Assembly: GCF_003461955.1 (NCBI RefSeq)
Contig: NZ_QTYB01000001.1
Coordinates: 240,332 to 304,331, forward strand
Direction of reading: 5' to 3'
Length of the DNA: 64,000 nucleotides
Origin: Ruminococcus sp. AM36-2AA
Lineage (GTDB): Bacteria; Bacillota; Clostridia; Lachnospirales; Lachnospiraceae
How positions within the stretch are numbered: position 1 is the first letter of the stretch; every line of letters starts with the position of its first letter. Below, piece by piece: positions 43,151-51,980 of the stretch. The notes below the pieces were generated by a model that was not told the DNA's origin, made no database searches, and saw only the letters and a program-made list of their open reading frames with translations. A program made the position numbers and the translations under genes.

Positions 43151-43166
43151 ATTTATCTGCTGTCTC

Positions 43167-45068
43167 TTAATTCTCCAATTCCAATGCTTCTGCGTCATCA
43201 AAAGTCTCTACCGCATCATCGATAGATTCCGGATCCAGAGTCAGATCTTCAATCTCATCTTCATCCTCATCTTCCTGCAGAGAATTGTTTTTAAAGTCCT
43301 CAAGAAGATTATCAGAAAGAGTATCATTGGATGAAAGTGCGTCTTTCAGTGCTGTTGACTTCACAACATCTGTAAGAATATTATTCGTGCCATCTTCTGT
43401 CGTAGTGTTTTCTGCATTTTCACTGCCAGACTCAGTTACTGCTGTATCAGAATAGAACGCCGGCTGTCTGATATAACGGAAGCTTGCGCTGTATGCCTCA
43501 CCTACTGTTACTCCATTTTTACTGGAAGAACAATGTACCGCGATCCAGTCTCCGGAATCCGTTTTGCCACACAAAATTCCAACATGGTTGTCACTGCCCG
43601 CTTCAGGTCCTCTCTGAAATACAAGATCTCCCGGCTGTGCATCTGCCTCGCTGACAACATTCGCTTTCTCCCACTGATCGGAAGTTCCGTCACCAACTGC
43701 CGCCTGCATTCCCTGATCCTGATAACCGTTGATCACTGCCCAGGTAACAAAACCACTACAGTCAAGACCATACGCCCGCAAAGTTCCTGAACTCTTGCTT
43801 CCATCTGCTGAGACTTTCTCAACGGTTCCCCAGCTCGGATCCTCTCCAAGGACAGTAGACTTACCACCCCAGAAATATCCAACTTTACCTACCAGAGAAT
43901 AAGCAGCCGCAATAACATCTACACGGTCCTCGGACACGTTATCGCCAACGCTCTCGCGGACAAAACCTTTCGATGCAGTAACAACCGCACAAAGAAGTTT
44001 ACAGTCTGTCTCTACATATTTCTTAAGAACGGTTCTATCCTGCTTCGCAATGTTGTTCTTCTTAATATAATAGTTGATTTTACGGTTTCCATAAGATACC
44101 TTGGTGATATCCTGTTTATCTCTGACGATCGGATTCATTTCCTCAAAGATCTTGGACAAATCTGCTTTACAGGATGAGTCCATTGTAAAAGATGTCTTAC
44201 CGCTTTTACTTTGCTGATAAATATAAACAGCCAGGATATCTTGCCAGTTACATACCAGAAGTGTATCATCGGTCAGTTTATTTTTTTCTTTATATTCTTT
44301 CTCGATTTCATCCATAACAGATGCAAAATCATCAGAAAATGTCAGATTATAATTATTCTTAAGGCTGTCCAGATAAAAATCTTTACCTGCGTGAAGGTTG
44401 GAGACCATGTTTGTCACATAAACCGGATCTCCGATCTGAGTAGCCGTAGCATTATTTCCATCTGTAATATCTGTAGTTCCATTATTGGAATTATTCTTAT
44501 TATCCTTATCCTGTAATATCGCTGCAAGCTTCTGCTCTGCATCAGTCAGTACAGAATAATTCGTAACCTTAGCTTTTTCTGCATCAGTCAGTGCATCATA
44601 AGCAGCTCGTGCAGCTTCAATCTCATCTTTTGTATCAGCTGTGATCATCTTTCCTGCCAGTGCATTGATCATATCTATAACTGTCTGTACCCTGGTATCA
44701 TCCTGCGGTGCCTCTGTTGGCTGTGGTGTCGCTGTCGGTTCCGGTGTCGCTGTTGGCTCCGGTGTTGCTGTTGGTTCCGGCGTTGACGTCGGCTGTGGTG
44801 TTGCTGTTGGCTCCGGCGTTGCTGTTGGCTGCGGATCTGGTGTTTCCGTTGGCTGTGGTGTTTCCGTCGGTTCCGGATCTGGTGTTTCTGTTGGTTCCGG
44901 ATCCGTAGGAATTTCCGGTTCTGTCACTTCCTCACTGCCCTCAGAACTCCCCTCATCAGCCGCAACAGTTTCTGCCATGTCAGCAGCTCTGACCCCGGCT
45001 GGGCCTGCCAGTACCATAGCTGATATCATCGTGATGCATAAAAACTTATTAAGGTACTTGTTTTTCAT
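43167..45068 (-). CDS. Secreted NlpC/P60-family peptidoglycan endopeptidase
   Basis: 633 residues. Signal peptide (LCITMISAMVLAGPAGVRA) comes first, then an acidic stretch and a Pro/Thr/Glu repeat linker of about 60 residues (about 55-115). A helical segment with a tandem DALTDAEKAKV-type motif follows, then a domain of unknown role. The NlpC/P60 domain (about 390-540) has catalytic Cys in YGLDCSGFVTWAVING and His in NHVGILCGK. The tail is acidic. It should cleave stem peptides in the wall and may be wall-anchored by charge. Ends at a terminator. Confidence 0.92.
   Translation of the reverse strand: MKNKYLNKFLCITMISAMVLAGPAGVRAADMAETVAADEGSSEGSEEVTEPEIPTDPEPTETPDPEPTETPQPTETPDPQPTATPEPTATPQPTSTPEPTATPEPTATPEPTATPQPTEAPQDDTRVQTVIDMINALAGKMITADTKDEIEAARAAYDALTDAEKAKVTNYSVLTDAEQKLAAILQDKDNKNNSNNGTTDITDGNNATATQIGDPVYVTNMVSNLHAGKDFYLDSLKNNYNLTFSDDFASVMDEIEKEYKEKNKLTDDTLLVCNWQDILAVYIYQQSKSGKTSFTMDSSCKADLSKIFEEMNPIVRDKQDITKVSYGNRKINYYIKKNNIAKQDRTVLKKYVETDCKLLCAVVTASKGFVRESVGDNVSEDRVDVIAAAYSLVGKVGYFWGGKSTVLGEDPSWGTVEKVSADGSKSSGTLRAYGLDCSGFVTWAVINGYQDQGMQAAVGDGTSDQWEKANVVSEADAQPGDLVFQRGPEAGSDNHVGILCGKTDSGDWIAVHCSSSKNGVTVGEAYSASFRYIRQPAFYSDTAVTESGSENAENTTTEDGTNNILTDVVKSTALKDALSSNDTLSDNLLEDFKNNSLQEDEDEDEIEDLTLDPESIDDAVETFDDAEALELEN
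44709..44905 (-). repeat. Pro-Thr repeat-coding tandem region
   Basis: Imperfect 18-24-bp units encoding PTATPEP/PTETPDP variants inside the NlpC/P60 gene. It is likely length-variable and a wall-spanning linker. Confidence 0.8.
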
Positions 45069-45281
45069 ATTTATTAAGATGCTCCCTTCTTTCCTTGAAC
45101 ATCCCTTTACTTCCCCTATAATAAAGGTCTGCCTTAAACCATTTTAGATAACCTAAAGTTTAACTCCACTTATTTTAGCATAGGAATTTTATGAAATCAA
45201 CCGTTCTGCCGGGATATCCTTGTCAATTTATTTATTTTTCACTTTTTATTCACATTTTTATAAGAACATTTTCGTACTGCA

Positions 45282-45315
45282 AAAAAGCTGCAACGCTTTC
45301 GCGCAGCAGCTTTTT
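45282..45315. terminator. Bidirectional terminator
   Basis: AAAAAGCTGC (45282-45291) pairs exactly with GCAGCTTTTT (45306-45315), just downstream of the phospholipase-like gene. Confidence 0.8.
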
Positions 45316-45326
45316 GTCGTATACTG

Positions 45327-45923
45327 TCAGATTGCCGTTACCGGCCGGCCTTCCATATGGAACTGTCTTCTGAGACAGAGCTGAAAAATCCCCTGTATTA
45401 CCTGATAACACACTCGAAGAATAAAGCGGATATCATCTGCAATACAACGAGGGCTCTCCAGATAGCACGCATGCCTCTCGCGGATATATCCCACAAGTTC
45501 CTCAAAACTGTCAAAATGCTTCGCCTCTTCCAGCTGGCTGTCCGCATTTCCACTTAAGATACACTCCTTCAGACAATTCTTCAGTTCCGCTTCATAGGAA
45601 TTATGTTCTGCAAGACTTCCTTTATATGTTCTGTTATGAGGAAAAGTAAAGTAATCTGCCATATAATGCATGACCTCTCCGAATCTGCGCCAGTAAACTC
45701 TGGCATTATCTTCTTCCGGATTTCGCTCAATCAATTCCCGCATCTTTTCCTGAAGCTGACTGAATGTTCCAAAAAACTCATGTCTGGTAGTAAGAAACGA
45801 CGGTCTCAGATCCGGCATAATATTGCCCAGGCAAAACGCTTTTCTGTGTTGCTGGAGGCTATACACCTCGGACATCTGGTCTGCCAGGTATCTGCCTAAC
45901 AGTATATGTGATTTTTTACGCAA
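45327..45923 (-). CDS. Zinc-dependent phospholipase C family protein (cytoplasmic form)
   Basis: 198 residues beginning MRKKSHILLGRYLADQMSEV. It has GNIMPDLRPSFLTTRHEF, FGEVMHYMADYFTFPHNRTY and EELKNCL-like helices with His/Asp residues in the zinc phospholipase C/P1 nuclease helical pattern. No signal peptide, unlike secreted toxins, so it is probably the housekeeping family of unknown substrate found widely in Clostridia. Single gene. Confidence 0.85.
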   Translation of the reverse strand: MRKKSHILLGRYLADQMSEVYSLQQHRKAFCLGNIMPDLRPSFLTTRHEFFGTFSQLQEKMRELIERNPEEDNARVYWRRFGEVMHYMADYFTFPHNRTYKGSLAEHNSYEAELKNCLKECILSGNADSQLEEAKHFDSFEELVGYIRERHACYLESPRCIADDIRFILRVCYQVIQGIFQLCLRRQFHMEGRPVTAI

Positions 45924-46126
45924 TTTTTCCCTCTTCCTTCTTTCATGATTCAGAATATGGCCGAATCCATCAGTAAAGTAGTCCTGCCGGCCATCGACTG
46001 AAATCTGTAAACAATACGTTTGTCAGGACCAACTTTACTATAGCACCATTTTTCTAAATAAGCAAATAAAGTTTGCGTAAAGTTTCTGTTTTTTCACTCA
46101 GCTCAACCATGCGGGTTTCAGCCCTC

Positions 46127-47059
46127 TTACAGTTCCTTAAAATCCGGTGTGCCATACAGGTCGTATGGGGTGCTCTGGTATACATAATAATTCAGCCAGT
46201 TTGTATACAGATTGTTGGCATGTGCTCTCCAGGTAAGCAATGGCTTGTTATTTGGATCATCGTCCTGGTAATAATTTTTGGGAATGTCGATCGGGAGTCC
46301 CTTGGCAAGATCACGTTTGTATTCTCCATCCAGAGTTACACGATCATATTCCGGATGTCCCATGACAAAAATCTTACGTCCACCTTCTGCCATTGCCAGA
46401 AACAACCCCGCCTCATCGCTCTCTGCCAGTACCGTTAGATCTTTGCATGCATGGATATCAGCAATAGGAACTTCCGTATGTCTGGAATGAGGTGCAAGAA
46501 ACACATCATCAAAGCCACGCACCAGCGGAATCTTTCGATTTAATACTTTATGCCAGAAAAGGCCAAACATTTTTTTATCCAGAGGTTTTTTCTCAAGACC
46601 ATAAAAATAATACAGGCTCGCCTGGGCCGCCCAGCAGAGAAAAATGGTAGAAGTTACATGCTTCTCTGTCCAGCCCATGATTTCCGTCAGTTCCTTCCAG
46701 TAGTCTACTTCTTCAAACGGCATCTGTTCAACTGGTGCTCCGGTAATGATCATTCCATCAAATTTACGTTTCTTTATGTCTGTAAATGTTTCATAAAATT
46801 TATTAAGATGACTGAGGGAAGTATTCTTCGCCTCATGGCTCTCCACAGCCATAAAAGTCACATCAACCTGCAGTGGTGTGTTGGAAAGAGAACGCAGAAG
46901 CTGCAGTTCTGTCTCCTCTTTCAGAGGCATCAGATTCAGGATCAGAATCTGGATTGGACGGATATCCTGATGCATGGCACGTTTTTCATCCATCACAAAT
47001 ATATTTTCTCTCTCAAGGATCTCCTTTACTGGCAGATCCCCCTGTGTTTTGATCGGCAT
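46127..47059 (-). CDS. metA: Homoserine O-acyltransferase (MetA)
   Basis: 310 residues, full length, starting MPIKTQGDLPVKEILERENI. The glutamine-amidotransferase-like fold has nucleophile Cys in TIFLCWAAQASLYY (about 142), His in MGHPEYDRVTLDGEYKRD and Glu nearby. It acylates homoserine for methionine synthesis; in Firmicutes the donor is often acetyl-CoA, set by a residue I cannot decide here. There is no SAM riboswitch in the 120-bp leader. Confidence 0.96.
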   Translation of the reverse strand: MPIKTQGDLPVKEILERENIFVMDEKRAMHQDIRPIQILILNLMPLKEETELQLLRSLSNTPLQVDVTFMAVESHEAKNTSLSHLNKFYETFTDIKKRKFDGMIITGAPVEQMPFEEVDYWKELTEIMGWTEKHVTSTIFLCWAAQASLYYFYGLEKKPLDKKMFGLFWHKVLNRKIPLVRGFDDVFLAPHSRHTEVPIADIHACKDLTVLAESDEAGLFLAMAEGGRKIFVMGHPEYDRVTLDGEYKRDLAKGLPIDIPKNYYQDDDPNNKPLLTWRAHANNLYTNWLNYYVYQSTPYDLYGTPDFKEL

Positions 47060-47082
47060 TGTTAGCCCTCCTTTATATATGT

Positions 47083-47120
47083 AAAGCGGTCTTTCTTATT
47101 TTTTATATAGAAACCGCTCT
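47083..47120 (-). terminator. Probable terminator of ligA
   Basis: AGCGG (47085-47089) with CCGCT (47114-47118), extended by TTTC/GAAA, lies downstream of ligA and before metA. Confidence 0.5.
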
Positions 47121-47179
47121 GCTGTTTTTACCGTAATGTAGATATCTTTAATCCGCATTTCCCGCAGTTTTTATCATAA

Positions 47180-49141
47180 TCACTGCTTTCCCACAAGATT
47201 CAGAAAATCTTCTTCTGAAAGGATCGGGATTCCCAGTTCCCTGGCTTTTTTGTTCTTGGATGAACTGGACTGGATATCATTGTTGATCAGATAATTTGTC
47301 TTCTTGGTCACAGACCCCGTCACTTTGCCACCCAGAGACTCGATGAGTTCTTTGGCTTCACTTCGATTTCCGAAATGTACCAGGCTTCCCGTGATCACAA
47401 AATTCATTCCCGCAAAAATCTGTTCCTGCTTCGGTCCTTCATCCTGAATATGCAAAAAGCTCATAAGATGATCCAGACGACGGTTATTCTCTTCATCCTG
47501 GAAATAGGAAACCAGATTTCCGGCGATCACAGGTCCGATCGTATCAATTTCACTGATCTCTTCCAGGCTGGCATGACGGATCTTTTCAAGATCATTATTA
47601 AAATAGCGGCAGATCACTTTTGCATTGGCAAGTCCAATATTTGCGATTCCAAGGCTGTAGATCACTCTCGGAAGCGTTGTTTCTTTCGCCCGTTCAAGGC
47701 TTTCTATAAGATTATCATAGGATTTCTGTCCAAATCCTTCCATCTCTACAATTTCATCCCGGTATCGGCTGATCTCAAAAATATCACCAAAATCGTGAAT
47801 AAAACCACGGGCGATAAATTTCTCCAGTGTCGCTTCTGAAAGTCCGTCGATATTCATTGCATCTCTGCTGGTAAAAAGGCCAAAAGACTTGATTTTTTTG
47901 GCTGGGCACCCCGGATTAACGCAAAAAAGACATTCCACATCATTTTCTTTCTTCACAACAGTTTCCTGTCCACACGCCGGACAGATATGCGGAACCGGTG
48001 CATTACCACTTCCTGTCAGATTCTCCGCGATCTGTGGAATGATCATATTCGCCTTGTATACACGGATCGTATCCCCGATTCCAAGTTTCAGCTCTTTCAT
48101 AATGCTGATATTATGCACACTGGCCCTGCTTACCGTCGTGCCTTCCAGTTCTACCGGTTCAAAAACAGCTACCGGATTGATCAGGCCTGTTCTGGACGGG
48201 CTCCACTCAATTTCCAGAAGTTTCGTATCACGCATCTCATCTGCCCATTTAAATGCCATGGCATTTCTGGGAAATTTAGCTGTAGTTCCAAGAGATTCTC
48301 CATAGGCAATATTGTCATACAGAGCCACCAGTCCATCTGATGGAAAATCATTCTTCGTAACTGCTTCCGCAAAATAATCCATAGCTTCATCCAGAGTATC
48401 TGCTGTAACTTTACGGTACTCTACCACATCAAATCCCTGGGCATTCAGCCACTGAAACTGCACTTCTCTGGAATTCTGGAAATCCACACCCTCTGCACTC
48501 ACCAGAGAGAATGCATAAAACCGTACATTCCTCTTTGCCGTAATCTCATTATTCAGCTGACGCACGGAACCACTGCAGAGATTTCTGGGATTTTTGTATT
48601 TGGCATCTGCATCACCGATCGTTTCATTGATCTTCTCAAAATCGGAATACGTAATGATCGCTTCTCCGCGAAGTACCAATCTTCCTCTGAACGAAATCTT
48701 AAGCGGAATATTTTTGAAAACTCTTGCATTGTTGGTAATGACCTCTCCCACAATACCATTTCCTCTGGTAACTGCCTTTACCAGCTCTCCGTTTTCGTAG
48801 GTGAGCACTATCGTAAGTCCATCCAGTTTCCACGAAAGAAGCGTTGGATGTTCTCCGACAAACTCCCGCAGTGCTTCCCGATCCTTTGTTTTATCCAGAG
48901 AAAGCATCGGTCTCTCATGTTCTTCCTTGGGAAGCTGATCTACCGCTTCATAGCCGACATTAACGGTCGGACTGTCTGCCAGAACGATTCCTGTCTCTTC
49001 TTCCAGTGCGCTCAGTTCGTCGTACAGAGCATCGTACTCCACGTTTGGCATGATCTCCCTGTCTTCCTGATAGTACGCCCTGGACGCTTCCCGGAGCTTT
49101 TTTCCCAGCTCTTTCATTCTTTTTATGGATGTTTCGTTCAT
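47180..49141 (-). CDS. ligA: NAD+-dependent DNA ligase
   Basis: 653 residues from MNETSIKRMKELGKKLREAS. GACGGAGGAAGGCC precedes ATG at 49141, and the open frame upstream is in the pseudouridine synthase gene. The adenylation Lys is in LLSWKLDGLTIVLTY, in the variant KLDG form. OB domain, zinc finger (CPACG, CLFCVNPGCPAK), helix-hairpin-helix repeats and a C-terminal BRCT domain (GMNFVITGSLVHFGNRSEA) follow. It seals nicks in replication. The RluF-like gene overlaps its first 182 bp. Confidence 0.96.
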   Translation of the reverse strand: MNETSIKRMKELGKKLREASRAYYQEDREIMPNVEYDALYDELSALEEETGIVLADSPTVNVGYEAVDQLPKEEHERPMLSLDKTKDREALREFVGEHPTLLSWKLDGLTIVLTYENGELVKAVTRGNGIVGEVITNNARVFKNIPLKISFRGRLVLRGEAIITYSDFEKINETIGDADAKYKNPRNLCSGSVRQLNNEITAKRNVRFYAFSLVSAEGVDFQNSREVQFQWLNAQGFDVVEYRKVTADTLDEAMDYFAEAVTKNDFPSDGLVALYDNIAYGESLGTTAKFPRNAMAFKWADEMRDTKLLEIEWSPSRTGLINPVAVFEPVELEGTTVSRASVHNISIMKELKLGIGDTIRVYKANMIIPQIAENLTGSGNAPVPHICPACGQETVVKKENDVECLFCVNPGCPAKKIKSFGLFTSRDAMNIDGLSEATLEKFIARGFIHDFGDIFEISRYRDEIVEMEGFGQKSYDNLIESLERAKETTLPRVIYSLGIANIGLANAKVICRYFNNDLEKIRHASLEEISEIDTIGPVIAGNLVSYFQDEENNRRLDHLMSFLHIQDEGPKQEQIFAGMNFVITGSLVHFGNRSEAKELIESLGGKVTGSVTKKTNYLINNDIQSSSSKNKKARELGIPILSEEDFLNLVGKQ

Positions 49142-49877
49142 GGCCTTCCTCCGTCTTTCTTTCTGTTTTTGCGGAGGAAAGCATTTCCTCCAGCTGTTTT
49201 CTCTCTTCCGGCCTGATCTCACGGTATTTCCCCGCTTCCAGCCCGTCAATATGCAGGTTCATGATCCGAACTCTTTTTAATGTTGTGACTTTATATCCAA
49301 AATATTCACACATACGTCGGATCTGACGGTTCAGTCCCTGCGTAAGAATAATCCTGAAGCTGTTCTTTCCGGTTTTTATGACTTTACAGGGACGTGTAAC
49401 TGTGCCCAGGATCGGCACTCCACTGCTCATTCCCTGTATAAACGCTTCTGTTACCGGTTTATTCACTGTTACACAATATTCTTTCTCGTGATAATTTCCC
49501 GCTTTCATGATACGGTTCACGAGATCTCCCTGATTGGTCAGAAGAAGCAAGCCTTCTGACTCTTTATCCAGACGTCCTACAGGATAGATCCTCACCGGAT
49601 AGTTCAGATATTCTGTCACTGTCATTTCATTGCGCTGCTGTTTGGTACTGCAGACGATCCCTCTTGGTTTATGAAAAAGAAGCAGAATCTTTTTTTCCTG
49701 TTTCTTTATTGGTTTCCCGTCAATGCAGATCTCCTCATCCGGAAAAATCTTTTCTCCTGTGGAAACGACTGTTCCACGAACAGTTACCCGTCCAGCCTCC
49801 GTCAGTCTGTCTGCCTCTCTTCTTGAACAGACACCTGCATCACTTAAATATTTATTAATTCTGATTTTTTCGTCCAT
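48960..49877 (-). CDS. RsuA/RluF-family pseudouridine synthase with extended C-terminus
   Basis: 305 residues. The S4 domain (1-60, MDEKIRINKYLSDAGVCSRR) is followed by the catalytic core VGRLDKESEGLLLLTNQGD, with catalytic Asp in GRLDKESEG, and GLNRQIRRMCEYFGYKVTTL. This points to RluF/RluB-type 23S rRNA modification. The family domain ends near residue 235 (YREIRPEERKQLEEML). The last 60 residues are Arg/Lys/Gly-rich, have no family similarity, and are read in another frame over the start of ligA. A lost stop codon or a sequencing slip would explain this. Confidence 0.9.
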   Translation of the reverse strand: MDEKIRINKYLSDAGVCSRREADRLTEAGRVTVRGTVVSTGEKIFPDEEICIDGKPIKKQEKKILLLFHKPRGIVCSTKQQRNEMTVTEYLNYPVRIYPVGRLDKESEGLLLLTNQGDLVNRIMKAGNYHEKEYCVTVNKPVTEAFIQGMSSGVPILGTVTRPCKVIKTGKNSFRIILTQGLNRQIRRMCEYFGYKVTTLKRVRIMNLHIDGLEAGKYREIRPEERKQLEEMLSSAKTERKTEEGHERNIHKKNERAGKKAPGSVQGVLSGRQGDHAKRGVRCSVRRTERTGRRDRNRSGRQSDR

Positions 49878-49985
49878 TATTCTATTATATATTTTTTCCC
49901 TGGTATTCGCAACCGGTTATTTTCCTTGTATTTTTCTGACAGGTATTGTATGATAAACAAAAATGTAACAGTCAGGAGGAAAATC

Positions 49986-50522
49986 ATGTCAGACCGTACA
50001 CCTCATCTGAACCGACTGCTGATCTTTATTATTATTATTTTGTGTCTGATCTGTGGACTTCTTTTTACCCAGTCATCTGCTGGACCGTTCGGAAACAGCC
50101 ATACTTCTGTAATCGCAGAAAATACAGGCGATATTGCTGTTCTTTCTTCCGACAAAGACCAGAACATTAAGCTGAATATATCTGGTACCGACATCTCTGT
50201 TTCACCTTCTGCCACTCCATCTCCAACCCCTGTCAAAGAACAGGATGCAGAAAATGTTTCTCCTGAAGCGGAAAGTGGAACCTGGACAGCAGATGGAACA
50301 AACTGGAAATTTATGGTAAATGGAAAGGCCTATACAGGCTGGCTTACAGATACCGATGGCCACAGATATTATTTCAACAAAAAAGGGATCATGCAGACCG
50401 GCTGGCTTGAGACAGGCAAAAAGCGCTATTATCTGGACGAAGACGGAATCATGCAGACCGGCACCATTACGATAGACGGTCAAAAGTACACATTCGCTTC
50501 AGATGGTTCTCTGAAAAAATAA
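49986..50522 (+). CDS. Membrane-anchored cell-wall-binding repeat protein
   Basis: 178 residues from MSDRTPHLNRLLIFIIIILC, preceded by GTCAGGAGGAAAATC. One N-terminal membrane helix, an acidic/Pro spacer, then three choline-binding-like (CW_binding) repeats: GTNWKFMVNGKAYTGWL, GHRYYFNKKGIMQTGWLE and GKKRYYLDEDGIMQTG, each with aromatic residues. It should sit on the outer face and bind wall polymer through these repeats. No catalytic domain. Single-gene unit with its own terminator. Confidence 0.88.
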   Translation: MSDRTPHLNRLLIFIIIILCLICGLLFTQSSAGPFGNSHTSVIAENTGDIAVLSSDKDQNIKLNISGTDISVSPSATPSPTPVKEQDAENVSPEAESGTWTADGTNWKFMVNGKAYTGWLTDTDGHRYYFNKKGIMQTGWLETGKKRYYLDEDGIMQTGTITIDGQKYTFASDGSLKK

Positions 50523-50537
50523 GATCAACATGGCAAA

Positions 50538-50570
50538 AAAATGCAGGCTCTTCAAAAGAACCTGCATTTT
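50538..50570. terminator. Bidirectional terminator
   Basis: AAAATGCAGG (50538-50547) pairs with CCTGCATTTT (50561-50570), with an inner TTC/GAA. It lies between convergent genes. Confidence 0.8.
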
Positions 50571-50580
50571 TATTACATTT

Positions 50581-51501
50581 CTACTCCAACAGACTGCTGT
50601 GTACATATCCGGTCTGTCCATCATAATCGACCTGTATCCAGTCACCTTCCTGCCCCTTCTTTTCAACTTCCGTTCCTGCAGAAAAGCCACCGATAACTTC
50701 ACCCTCTGGATCTGCGGAAGCACGAACATTACAATCTTCTGTGACTGTAAGCATTGTTCCTGCATCTGCAGAAACACTGGCATCATCACCCAGGCCCTGA
50801 AGAAATTCTGCCAGAGAGGAATCTCCTGCCTGTGCTGCTTCATAATCAGCCTTCACTTTCGCAATAAGATCCTGAACATCTTTCTCTGACTCCAATTTCT
50901 TCACATATGCACTGATATCTGCGTCTTCATCAGCTCCACCCTTGATCTTCAGATTTCCGTCACTGTCAGTTTCCACATAAAACTGGCTCAGCGCCGGAAC
51001 CGGAGTCTCAATTCCTGTACAGATATAGTTAAAAACCACATAGACGACATACGAACCGTCCGTTAGTCCCTTCTTTGCGTAAACATCCTGTACTTCATAC
51101 CCGTCAATATAATCCCTTGAATTAATCTGTGACTCATCGGCCGGTGTAAATCCGTCCTCAATTGTCTTAAGTGTTGCAATGTCTTTTTCCCCAAAAGCTT
51201 TATAATAGCTTTGAATCAGCTCGGTTACTTCCGTGCTGGCTTTTTCCATGGTTGTCTCCGCATTCGTATCTGTCGCGGGACTGGCGTCTTTCTTCTCGTC
51301 TGTCTCCCCATCATTTGCCGGAGAAGAAGGATCATTTTCCTGGTTACTTTGGGCTGTTTTCTGATCTTCATTGGAATTCCCCTTCTTACCTCCAACACAG
51401 GCGCGGACGCCAAAGATCAGAACAAGCACGATCACCAGAATTGCTCCGCCTAACATAAAATAGCGAAGGTTATCTGATAACCATTCTCTGAAATCATCCA
51501 A
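50581..51501 (-). CDS. Membrane-anchored SH3-domain protein, TTG start
   Basis: About 306 residues. TAAGGAGGACAAGAAC immediately precedes TTG at 51501, giving a start at (M)DDFREWLSDNLRYFMLGG. The open-frame ATG at 51561 is inside the tRNA gene end and unlikely. One helix (GAILVIVLVLIFGVRA) and a charged linker are followed by a domain about 110-230 resembling secreted NTF2-like folds (IQSYYKAFGEKDIATLK), then an SH3 domain at the end (DCNVRASADPEGEVIGG). Wall-associated function unknown. Confidence 0.85.
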   Translation of the reverse strand: MDDFREWLSDNLRYFMLGGAILVIVLVLIFGVRACVGGKKGNSNEDQKTAQSNQENDPSSPANDGETDEKKDASPATDTNAETTMEKASTEVTELIQSYYKAFGEKDIATLKTIEDGFTPADESQINSRDYIDGYEVQDVYAKKGLTDGSYVVYVVFNYICTGIETPVPALSQFYVETDSDGNLKIKGGADEDADISAYVKKLESEKDVQDLIAKVKADYEAAQAGDSSLAEFLQGLGDDASVSADAGTMLTVTEDCNVRASADPEGEVIGGFSAGTEVEKKGQEGDWIQVDYDGQTGYVHSSLLE

Positions 51502-51558
51502 GTTCTTGTCCTCCTTATCATAACAACACGCCGGAACAATTCCCACTGTTCCGGGTAG

Positions 51559-51630
51559 CACACCTGAAGGGAATCGAACCCCCGCACATGGTACCGGAAA
51601 CCACTGCTCTATCCACTGAGCTACAGGTGC
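51559..51630 (-). tRNA. tRNA-Arg (anticodon CCG)
   Basis: Cloverleaf read on the minus strand: acceptor GCACCTG/CAGGTGT, D arm GCTC...GAGC, anticodon stem GTGGT/ACCAT with loop TTCCGGT giving anticodon CCG, and T arm GGGGG-TTCGATT-CCCTT. No encoded CCA. The integrase of the mobile element lies 350 bp beyond its 5' end, so the tRNA may mark the attachment site. Confidence 0.93.
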
Positions 51631-51980
51631 ATAATTTGAAAATCAATCTCCGTAATTACTTGTAAATAGCGGAAATACTTGATTTTACAGGACTTTCAAG
51701 CCCTATGATAAGATTATATGATTGTCAAAGGTGCAATGTATAAATCTTATATTGTGTTAAGTAATCCCTTTCTGTACCCCTCAAATTTAAATGATAAGGG
51801 GGAAACTTGGGTGAATATATATACGCTTTTATACATAAGGGGGAAATTATATTGTCCTTCCCACCTAAAAATGATATAATGTCCTTAACACAAATAGTAT
51901 ATTACCACATTTGATTCAAAAAGTAAAGTTATTTCTTTTGTATAGACAATTGGACAAATATTTAGGATGGAGGAATACTC
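51631..51980. other. Left end of the mobile element: attachment/regulatory region
   Basis: No gene in 350 bp between tRNA-Arg and integrase. It contains TGATTTTACAGGACTTTCAAG near 51683, an integration-core-like sequence. It also has two exact 12-bp direct repeats, ATAAGGGGGAAA, at 51794-51805 and 51835-51846, 41 bp apart (four helical turns). These are candidate integrase arm or excisionase/repressor sites. Confidence 0.5.

Noticed and set aside
44641..45147. Plus-strand Gly/Val/Ser repeat protein
   Set aside because: Antisense translation of the Pro-Thr repeat in the NlpC/P60 gene.
47060..47179. Possible SAM riboswitch before metA
   Set aside because: Only 120 bp, containing a ligA terminator-like hairpin; no S-box elements.
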